From assembly GCA_900551415.1 (NCBI GenBank), contig URWB01000031.1, positions 1-20,467 on the forward strand: DNA of 20,467 nt. The letters run 5' to 3'. This document shows, one piece after another, positions 15,076-20,467 of the stretch. Positions within the stretch are counted from its first letter, which is position 1, and each line of letters opens with the position of its first letter. This DNA is from an uncultured Eubacteriales bacterium. GTDB taxonomy: Bacteria > Bacillota > Clostridia > Peptostreptococcales > Anaerovoracaceae. Below the pieces are notes generated by a model. It had not been told where the DNA came from and searched no databases. It saw nothing but the letters and a program-made list of their open reading frames with translations. The position numbers were made by a program, and so were the translations under genes.

Positions 15076-16401
15076 TCACGCCTCCGGCTCGGATAGGTCC
15101 GGCATATCCAGAAGCTGTCTGCTTTCCTCCTGCGTCAGAGCGGTCACGCCCTTCAGCTTGCGCACAATGCTTCTGGTTCTTACACCGATCAGCTTATCCA
15201 GCTCCGCGTTAGCTTGGTTGATGCGGTTCTGCGCGCTTTCCAAAACGCCGCCGAACTTGTCGAACTCCGTCTTGACCGCGCCGAGTACATTCCAAACCTC
15301 ACCGGAGCGTTTTTGGATCGCCAACGTGCGGAAGCCCATCTGCAGACTGTTGAGCAGCGCCGCCATCGTCGTCGGCCCTGCGATATTAACCTTATAGTCC
15401 CGCTGCAGCGTCTCCAAAAGGCCTCTGCGCACAACCTCCGCATACAGCCCCTCAAACGGCAGGAACATGATGCCAAAATCCGTCGTATACGGCGGTTCGA
15501 TATATTTATCGTGAATATCCTTCGCTTCGGATTTGATGATGCGCTCCAGATTTTTGGCGGCTTCTTCTACCGCGTTCGGATCCCCAAGCTCATAAGCATC
15601 CACCAGCTTCGCGTAGGCATCTCCCGGAAATTTGGCGTCGATCGGCAGCCAGACCGTTCCCTCGTCATCACCCGGCAGTTTGACCGCGAATTCGACACGT
15701 TCGCTCCCGGTCGATTTGGTTCTGACGTTTTCCTCGTACTGCTCCGGCGTCAAAATCTGTTCTAAAATCGCGCCCAGCTGCACTTCGCCGAGGATGCCGC
15801 GGGTTTTGACATTGGAAAGCACCTTTTTGAGATCGCCCACGCCGGCAGCCAAATTCTGCATTTCTCCGAGCCCTTTGTAGACCTGTTCCAGCCGCTCGCT
15901 GACCAGCTGAAAGGACTTACTGATGCGTTCCTCCAGCGTCTTTTGCAGTTTTTCGTCAACGGTCCGGCGCATTTCTTCAAGCTGCTTTTGATTGTCCTCG
16001 TTGAGCTGCCCGATCTTTTTCTCCATGGCGATACGAATATTTTCCAGTTTCTGTTCATTTTCGACTGCCATGTGGCTGAAACGCGTGTTCAAGTCAGCCA
16101 GTCTCTTGTCGAGGTTCTCCGCGCTGTCCTTCTGATTACTCGAGATCATTTCGCCGAAAGCCTGCATGCCCGTCTGCAGATTTGTCTGTATACCGGTCTG
16201 CATGGCTTGCAGCATCTGCGCTGTCTCCTGGGAAGATCGGCGGGTTTCCTCGGTCTGCAGTGCCGCCAGCCTTTGCTGCTCTGTCTTGAGTGCTGCGATT
16301 TCCGCGCGCGCGGCGCCGTATTTTTGCAGCAGCAGGATCGACAAAATCAGTCCTGCTGCTGTAATGCCCGTTAAAATATATAATAAAACAATTTCTGTCA
16401 T
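15076..16401 (-). CDS. rmuC: DNA recombination protein RmuC
   Basis: This 441-residue protein belongs to the RmuC family, membrane-anchored coiled-coil proteins with a predicted nuclease domain, linked in E. coli to limiting inversions at short inverted repeats. Residues 7-25 are an N-terminal membrane helix (LYILTGITAAGLILSILLL). Residues about 30-190 are a long coiled coil rich in Gln, Glu and Lys. Residues about 195-410 are the RmuC core: TRGILGEVQLGAILEQIL, LPIDAKFPGDAY, DIHDKYIEPPYTTDFGIMFLP and GPTTMAALLNSLQMGFRTL. The start ATG has GAGAGGA at a normal distance. It lies 17 bases after the coiled-coil protein and 57 bases before the metallophosphoesterase. Confidence 0.96.
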   Translation of the reverse strand: MTEIVLLYILTGITAAGLILSILLLQKYGAARAEIAALKTEQQRLAALQTEETRRSSQETAQMLQAMQTGIQTNLQTGMQAFGEMISSNQKDSAENLDKRLADLNTRFSHMAVENEQKLENIRIAMEKKIGQLNEDNQKQLEEMRRTVDEKLQKTLEERISKSFQLVSERLEQVYKGLGEMQNLAAGVGDLKKVLSNVKTRGILGEVQLGAILEQILTPEQYEENVRTKSTGSERVEFAVKLPGDDEGTVWLPIDAKFPGDAYAKLVDAYELGDPNAVEEAAKNLERIIKSEAKDIHDKYIEPPYTTDFGIMFLPFEGLYAEVVRRGLLETLQRDYKVNIAGPTTMAALLNSLQMGFRTLAIQKRSGEVWNVLGAVKTEFDKFGGVLESAQNRINQANAELDKLIGVRTRSIVRKLKGVTALTQEESRQLLDMPDLSEPEA

Positions 16402-16418
16402 GTACGTCCTCTCAATTC

Positions 16419-17075
16419 CTAGTCGATATCCTCAATATCCGCGTAATCCTCGTCCGAACACTGCTCAAAAGCTTTTGTTTCCGGATTTTTCTCAGCTTTT
16501 TTTGCAGTTCTGCTTTCTTTGCGGTTTGCCTGCTTTGCCTCGCGTTCCGCCATCTCCGCTTCTTGCCTGGCTCGCTTTTCGGCAAGCTCCGCCTTCTGCG
16601 CGGCGTATTCCTTGGCGTATTCCGGATCAAGGCTGGCCTTCAGCTCCTTGTAAGCGTCCTCCAGCAGCGTCACGTCACGCATCGCGGAGTTGAGGATTGC
16701 CTGCAGCGCAACAAAGATTTCTTTCAGTTCCTCACTCGTCACACGTTTACGCTGCGCCCGCCGATTCTGCAGGTCATAGAATTTGACGTTCCGTTCGCAG
16801 AGGGTTACGAAAGTTTTTTGGCTCTGCGCAAACTTTTCCTTGAGTTCCTGTGCCAGCGTGTCTTCCTCCGGCATCGCGATGTTTGCCATCGTCAAAGCTT
16901 CGGCTTCCTCCTTATGCTTTTCAAAACGCTGCAGATAACTGTCATAGTTTTTCTTTTGGAACGGTTTGAATTTTTTTAAATATTCTCCCGCCTCCGCATT
17001 GGTTCTGCCATAGGGCATGATGATTTCCATAAAATATTCATCTACCACACGAAATAGTTCATCCGTATAAGCCAT
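16419..17075 (-). CDS. Coiled-coil protein of unknown function
   Basis: This 218-residue protein is not recognised. It appears soluble, with no signal peptide or membrane segment. Residues 1-60 contain aromatic, helix-forming sequence (ELFRVVDEYFMEIIMPYG, KKFKPFQKKNYDSYLQRFEK). Residues about 75-150 are helical. Residues about 155-200 form a highly charged Ala/Glu/Lys/Arg coiled coil (KAELAEKRARQEAEMAERE), and the end is acidic (SDEDYADIEDID). It starts with a strong site, AAGGAGG seven bases before the ATG, and is the first gene of the run that continues into rmuC, so it may work with RmuC or simply share its promoter. Confidence 0.8.
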   Translation of the reverse strand: MAYTDELFRVVDEYFMEIIMPYGRTNAEAGEYLKKFKPFQKKNYDSYLQRFEKHKEEAEALTMANIAMPEEDTLAQELKEKFAQSQKTFVTLCERNVKFYDLQNRRAQRKRVTSEELKEIFVALQAILNSAMRDVTLLEDAYKELKASLDPEYAKEYAAQKAELAEKRARQEAEMAEREAKQANRKESRTAKKAEKNPETKAFEQCSDEDYADIEDID

Positions 17076-17117
17076 TGCAAACCTCCTTCGCGCGCGAACT
17101 GCGCGCCTTCATTTTTT

Positions 17118-17126
17118 ATTTTACCA
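17118..17126 (-). promoter_or_regulatory. Candidate extended -10 promoter for the rmuC gene run
   Basis: On the minus strand, TGG-TAAAAT (17126-17118) is an extended -10 element; the hexamer 17 bases further upstream is a poor -35 (TTTCTC). It lies between the rplT terminator and the coiled-coil protein. A GCGCGC/GCGCGC hairpin (17090-17095/17101-17106) in the leader abuts the ribosome binding site. Confidence 0.4.
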
Positions 17127-17186
17127 CAAAACAAAACTTTGAGAAAGAGTTTTTGCTGCGCAAAATCGCCATGCGAAAATCTGTAC

Positions 17187-17214
17187 GCAAAAAGGACGGG
17201 AGCGCCCCGTCCTT
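17187..17214 (-). terminator. Terminator of infC-rpmI-rplT
   Basis: On the minus strand, AAGGACGGG (17214-17206) and CCCGTCCTT (17200-17192) form a 9-bp perfect stem with a 5-nt loop, followed by a T-run. It lies about 40 bases past the rplT stop. Confidence 0.9.
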
Positions 17215-17252
17215 ATATTTTCGTTCTTATTTTCGCTTTGTCTGCAGGCTGT

Positions 17253-17609
17253 TTATTTTGCTGCCTTCTTCGCGGTTTCGCAGAGTGCTGCGAATGCCGG
17301 CGCGTCGTAGATTGCCATTTCGGAAAGCATCTTTCTGTTGATTTCGATACCGGACTTTTTGAGACCGTCCATCAGTCTGCTGTAGCTGATATCGTTCATT
17401 CTCGCAGCCGCGTTGATTCTCGCGATCCACATCTGTCTGTACTGTCTCTTCTTTAACTTTCTGCCGACATACGCGGATCTTAAGGATCTCATCACTGCCG
17501 GATTCGCGGCTCTGAATACTTTGCTCTTCGCACCGTAGAAGCCCTTCGCTAATTTTAAGATTTTTTTATGTCTCTTATGCGCGTTTACGCCTTTCTTTAC
17601 TCTTGCCAT
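17253..17609 (-). CDS. rplT: 50S ribosomal protein L20
   Basis: This 118-residue ribosomal protein binds 23S rRNA early in large-subunit assembly and in many Firmicutes also represses its own operon by binding the leader RNA. The family sequence is plain: MARVKKGVNAHKRHKKILKLAKGF-type N-terminus, then SLRSAYVGRKLKKRQYRQMWI, INAAARMNDISYSRLM and RKMLSEMAI. Length is normal. The start ATG has AGGAGG at a good distance. It is the last gene of the infC operon, 25 bases after rpmI, and ends before a strong terminator. The operon leader shows the layout expected if L20 controls it. Confidence 0.99.
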   Translation of the reverse strand: MARVKKGVNAHKRHKKILKLAKGFYGAKSKVFRAANPAVMRSLRSAYVGRKLKKRQYRQMWIARINAAARMNDISYSRLMDGLKKSGIEINRKMLSEMAIYDAPAFAALCETAKKAAK

Positions 17610-17634
17610 TTTTCTTACCTCCTAATATTTTCCG

Positions 17635-17835
17635 TTATTTTGCCATGGATCTGAGCATTCTCTTTAAGTCGGCACTGGTTAAAACTGTTGCTTTTCTCAG
17701 GCCTCTTTTTCTCTTAGCGGATTTCTTCGTAAGAATATGGCTCTTATATGCCTTATTTCTCTTAATCTTGCCGGATCCTGTTAATTTCAGTCTTTTGCAT
17801 GCTCCTCTATGGGATTTCATCTTATTCTTTGCCAT
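17635..17835 (-). CDS. rpmI: 50S ribosomal protein L35
   Basis: This 66-residue basic protein of the large ribosomal subunit carries the family pattern KMKSHRGACKRLKLTGSGKIKR, then KRGLRKATVLTSADLKRMLRSM. Length is normal. The ATG has AGGAGG upstream. It sits between infC (55-base gap) and rplT (25-base gap), the standard order. Confidence 0.98.
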   Translation of the reverse strand: MAKNKMKSHRGACKRLKLTGSGKIKRNKAYKSHILTKKSAKRKRGLRKATVLTSADLKRMLRSMAK

Positions 17836-17890
17836 GATGATTTTTCCTCCTATGATTAATTCTAATGGAAATTTGTAACTTTTTTAGTGG

Positions 17891-18406
17891 CTATTTCTCC
17901 GCCTTTGGGCCGAGCACCATCGTCAAGCTTCTGCCTTCAAACAGCGGTTTCTTTTCGATGACGCCAACTTCGGAAACGCATTGCGCGAATGTCTGCATGA
18001 CGTCCATGCCCTTCGCCACGTAGTCTCTTTCTCTGCCTCTGAAGCGCAGGCTGACCTTCACCTTGTCGCCGTCCCTGAGGAATTTGGCCGCGGTGTTAGC
18101 TTTCACCTGAATATCGTGTCCCTCAATGAAAGTGCTCAGTCTGATCTCTTTCACCTGAGTCGTCTTTTGTTTCTTTCTGGCTTCTTTTTCTTTTTTTTGA
18201 AGCTCATAGCGATATTTCCCGTAATCGAGAATTTTGCAGACCGGCGGTTTCGCGTTCGGTGAAATGTTGACTAAGTCCAGCTTCTTCTCCGTTGCCAGAT
18301 CCAGCGCCTGCTGCGTCGGCATAACACCCAGCATTGTCCCGTCCGTATCGATGACTCTTACTTCTTTTTCACGAATTTCTTCGTTGATCAGATTTTCCTT
18401 ACTAAT
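17891..18406 (-). CDS. infC: Translation initiation factor IF-3, AUU start
   Basis: This 171-residue IF-3 binds the 30S subunit, checks start codons and blocks premature subunit joining. The N-domain (INEEIREKEVRVID, PPVCKILDYGKYRYE) is joined by a basic linker (KKEKEARKKQK) to the C-domain (EIRLSTFIEGHDIQVKANTA, KVSLRFRGRE). No ATG, GTG or TTG lies between the ribosome binding site and the conserved INEEIR. The codon at the correct place is ATT (18406-18404), six bases after TAGGAGGT, in the sequence giving (M)SKENLINEEIR. AUU is also the infC start in E. coli, where IF-3 rejects it and so limits its own synthesis. The longer frame from a TTG at 18463 begins inside the leader attenuator and is not credible. 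Confidence 0.95.
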   Translation of the reverse strand: MSKENLINEEIREKEVRVIDTDGTMLGVMPTQQALDLATEKKLDLVNISPNAKPPVCKILDYGKYRYELQKKEKEARKKQKTTQVKEIRLSTFIEGHDIQVKANTAAKFLRDGDKVKVSLRFRGRERDYVAKGMDVMQTFAQCVSEVGVIEKKPLFEGRSLTMVLGPKAEK

Positions 18407-18584
18407 GGTCGTACCTCCTAAAAATTCAGCTGTCTCAAAGATATACGCCTGCCTTTGAAACAATAAAAGCGGATACAGAAAGTATCCGCTTTAGCACACG
18501 CGAAACGCGTGAATTTCAACATATCAACCCATGTCGGCGACGTGGCCGCAGAGGTGAGAAGCGGATAACTTCTTCTTCGTTACT
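18407..18584 (-). promoter_or_regulatory. infC operon leader with attenuator (L20-leader-like)
   Basis: This is a leader of about 178 nt between the promoter and infC. Its early part carries AAGTTATCCGCTT (18571-18559, minus strand). Downstream is an intrinsic terminator, AAAGCGGATAC / GTATCCGCTTT with a TTTCT loop, followed by TATTGTTT. The early segment is complementary to the 5' arm of that terminator (AAGCGGATA), so an antiterminator and the terminator exclude each other. A CACGCG/CGCGTG hairpin (18511-18497) lies between, and a GTTTCAAAG/CTTTGAGAC hairpin sits just before the ribosome binding site. This is the design of Firmicutes L20-controlled leaders; that L20 is the ligand is inference from the family. 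Confidence 0.75.
18461..18492 (-). terminator. Attenuator stem in the infC leader
   Basis: A perfect 11-bp stem, AAAGCGGATAC (18492-18482) and GTATCCGCTTT (18476-18466), has a 5-nt loop. TATTGTTT follows on the minus strand, about 60 bases before infC begins. Confidence 0.88.
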
Positions 18585-18589
18585 TAGTA

Positions 18590-18618
18590 ACTATACCTCA
18601 AAATGCCCGCGCTGTCAA
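18590..18618 (-). promoter_or_regulatory. Sigma-A promoter of infC-rpmI-rplT
   Basis: On the minus strand, a consensus TTGACA (18618-18613) and TATAGT (18595-18590) are separated by 17 bases, giving a predicted start near 18584. Just upstream, TTGAGTT occurs twice 11 bases apart (18650-18644 and 18639-18633) and again at 18691-18685, which could be a protein site shared with the divergent gene. Confidence 0.88.
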
Positions 18619-18709
18619 GTATTTTTTGCGGGAACTCAACAGTAACTCAAGCGTTGGGATGAAAGGATAAAATGTGTGACAAACAACTCAACTCCTTCAA
18701 AATCTAATA

Positions 18710-18718
18710 TGTTATAAT
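18710..18718 (+). promoter_or_regulatory. Candidate extended -10 promoter of the adenine deaminase gene
   Basis: TGT-TATAAT is a consensus extended -10 element on the plus strand, 46 bases before the start codon. No good -35 is at the right distance, which extended -10 promoters tolerate. It is divergent from the infC promoter. Confidence 0.5.
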
Positions 18719-18764
18719 ATTGTCAAAGATTGTTTCTCTAACTGTACAGGAGGGAGGTCGTAGT

Positions 18765-20467
18765 ATGATAGCTAAAGTAAAAGGATTATTCGCCATCCTG
18801 ATGATATTGATTATGGCGATGAGTTTTGCGTCATGCAAAGATGCAGATGACGGCAAAGCGGATAGTGTATGGCTAAATGGAACGATTTACACAGTTGACG
18901 ATGAATTTAGTGTCGCTTCTGCAATTGCCGTTGTCGGAGACAAACTGGTTTATGTCGGAGATGACGAAGGAGTACAGGCTTATATCGGCAAGAACACAAT
19001 CGTTACGGATTTGGACGGCAAGTGTGTCCTGCCGGGACTGATCGACAGTCATCTGCATCTGGAATCAACCCTTGTGACACCGGCAGAGCTTGTAACAGTG
19101 GCTGCCCGCCATGGGACAACGACGTTTATTGTGGATCCGCATGAATCTGCAAATGTGTCCGGTTTAAAGGGCATTGATTATATCCTGGATCAGACAGAAG
19201 ATGTAGAGGCAAATGTATTTGTGATGATGCCGTCGTGTGTACCGGCAACTGCAATTGACGACAATGGATGTACCATTACTGCACAGGATATGGTACCGTA
19301 TCTTAGCAACAGAAGGATACTGGGTCTGGGAGAAGTAATGGACTATATATCTGTAGTGAATGCTGATGAAGCCATGCACAGCAAACTGGATCTGTTCAGA
19401 GAAAGAGTGAGAGACGGGCATGCACCGTTTCTGGCTGAAGCGGATTTGCAGGCTTATGTGATGGCTGGAATCACGACAGATCATGAGTGTTCGGATTTTG
19501 ACTATGCAATGCAGGAGCGGCGCTGTGGAATGACGGTACATATCCGTGAAGGCAGTGCGGCAAGAAACCTCGAGGCAATTGTATCCGGCATTGTCAGGCA
19601 TCAGATGAACGGAGAAGGCTTCTGCTTCTGTACCGATGATAAACATATCGAAGATATTGAAAAAGAAGGACATATCGATCATAATGTACGTAAGGCAATA
19701 AAGCTCGGCATGGATCCGATCGATGCTATTTGCATGGCCACGATCAATTCTGCGAAATGCTATGGACTCAGAAGGCTTGGTGCAGTTGCAACAGGATATC
19801 AGGCGGATCTTCTGGTTCTGGATGATATTGAAAATATGACAATTCATGATGTCTATTATAACGGACAGAGAATCGATCAGGACAGCGAGATTACGGTAAG
19901 AGAATGTCCGGCCGAATTAAAAAATACAGTTCATGTCGGAAACTTTACAGTAGATGATCTGACACTGGAATCACCAGACGGAAGTTTTTATGTAATTGAA
20001 ATGCAGGAAGGTGAGATTACAACTGTCCGTAAAAGAGTACAGCTATTTGACGGACCGGGTGTGTTCTGGGCAGATGAGGATTATCAGAAAATTGCGGTGA
20101 TCGAGCGTCACAAAGCAACCGGTAAAACGGGAGTGGGTATTGTAAGTGGCTTTGGAATCCGCGGCGGAGCGATTGCGTCCAGTGTTTCACATGATTCTCA
20201 CAACATTATTGTGATAGGTGACAATGATCAGGATATGGCACTTGCGGTACAGGAACTGATCCGTACGCAGGGCGGTTATACACTGGTTGCAGATCATCAT
20301 GTATATGATACACTGGAACTTCCGGTAATGGGACTGATGAGTGATGCAGGTTTTCAGTACAGTCATAGAAAACTGGAACGAATGATCCGCAAGGCACACG
20401 AGATGGGTGTGCCGGATGCTATGGCGCCATTTATCACTCTGTCCTTTATGGCTCTGCCGGTCATTCC
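18765..20467 (+). CDS. ade: Adenine deaminase with lipoprotein signal and YtcJ-like N-terminus, 3' partial
   Basis: The open frame runs off the right edge; 567 residues are visible and roughly 30 seem to be missing. Residues 1-24 are a lipoprotein-type signal (basic start, hydrophobic ILMILIMAMSFA, Cys at C24 in FASC). Residues 33-90 (VWLNGTIYTVDDEF, AIAVVGDKLVYVGDD, DLDGKCVLPGLIDSH) look like the start of YtcJ-type amidohydrolases. From residue 99 it is adenine deaminase: HGTTTFIVDPHESANV, MMPSCVPAT, ILGLGEVMDY, DGHAP, TDHEC, IREGSAARN, CTDDKH, EGHIDHNVRKAI, then the C-terminal domain VIERHKATGKTGVGIVSGFG, GAIASSVSHDSHNI and TLSFMALPVI. Metal-site residues H96, H98, E190, H219, H240 and D291 are present. 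The start ATG has GGAGGGAGG upstream. Adenine deaminase converts adenine to hypoxanthine and is normally cytoplasmic. Codon use (AGA, GGA) and GC differ from the other genes. Confidence 0.93.
   Translation, partial: MIAKVKGLFAILMILIMAMSFASCKDADDGKADSVWLNGTIYTVDDEFSVASAIAVVGDKLVYVGDDEGVQAYIGKNTIVTDLDGKCVLPGLIDSHLHLESTLVTPAELVTVAARHGTTTFIVDPHESANVSGLKGIDYILDQTEDVEANVFVMMPSCVPATAIDDNGCTITAQDMVPYLSNRRILGLGEVMDYISVVNADEAMHSKLDLFRERVRDGHAPFLAEADLQAYVMAGITTDHECSDFDYAMQERRCGMTVHIREGSAARNLEAIVSGIVRHQMNGEGFCFCTDDKHIEDIEKEGHIDHNVRKAIKLGMDPIDAICMATINSAKCYGLRRLGAVATGYQADLLVLDDIENMTIHDVYYNGQRIDQDSEITVRECPAELKNTVHVGNFTVDDLTLESPDGSFYVIEMQEGEITTVRKRVQLFDGPGVFWADEDYQKIAVIERHKATGKTGVGIVSGFGIRGGAIASSVSHDSHNIIVIGDNDQDMALAVQELIRTQGGYTLVADHHVYDTLELPVMGLMSDAGFQYSHRKLERMIRKAHEMGVPDAMAPFITLSFMALPVI

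Noticed and set aside
18407..18463. N-terminal extension of infC from a TTG at 18463
   Set aside because: The codon lies in the T-tract of the leader attenuator, and the extension would translate through the ribosome binding site.

Overview
The window looks like chromosomal DNA of an anaerobic, low-to-mid GC Gram-positive bacterium of the class Clostridia. The evidence is a trimeric NAD-linked [FeFe]-hydrogenase operon, WhiA, a DUF3343 (Se/S-carrier-like) protein, a DacF-type D,D-carboxypeptidase, an infC-rpmI-rplT operon with a Firmicutes-style attenuating leader, and strong AGGAGG ribosome binding sites. No rRNA, tRNA, CRISPR array, transposase or phage gene was seen. Family and genus cannot be fixed from the sequence alone.

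Layout, left to right. (i) 1-2533, plus strand: the 3' end of an amino-acid ABC transporter locus. An ATPase (5' end outside the window) carries an extra C-terminal domain resembling a degenerate GHKL/anti-sigma kinase fold. It is followed at once by a single protein that fuses a solute-binding module to the permease, with the two lobes of the binding protein in swapped order. (ii) 2534-2907: a convergent intergenic region with a clear terminator and an unusual chain of perfect hairpins. (iii) 2908-7077, minus strand: hydC-hydB-hydA, a tightly packed NADH/ferredoxin-linked [FeFe]-hydrogenase operon, preceded by about 540 bp without a convincing gene but with a good promoter and repeated stem sequences. 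(iv) 7619-9554, minus: whiA, a small two-TM protein translationally coupled to it, and DUF3343. (v) 9762-10982, minus: a D-alanyl-D-alanine carboxypeptidase.

(vi) 11430-17075, minus: a run of six genes. In transcription order these are a coiled-coil protein of unknown function, rmuC, a metallophosphoesterase, deoB, a pyrimidine-nucleoside phosphorylase and a small acidic protein, ending in a clear terminator. DeoB and the phosphorylase form a nucleoside-catabolism pair (nucleoside to pentose-1-phosphate to pentose-5-phosphate). (vii) 17253-18618, minus: infC-rpmI-rplT with a near-consensus promoter, an attenuator leader and an AUU start codon for infC. (viii) 18765 to the right edge, plus strand: a long open frame running off the window. 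It encodes an adenine deaminase whose N-terminus is a lipoprotein signal plus a YtcJ-type amidohydrolase segment. This gene uses different codons and has lower GC than the rest.

The most interesting points are the chimeric, apparently exported adenine deaminase, the ABC transporter with two rearranged components, the hairpin chain, and the infC control region. All family assignments come from motif recognition by eye; no database search was run.
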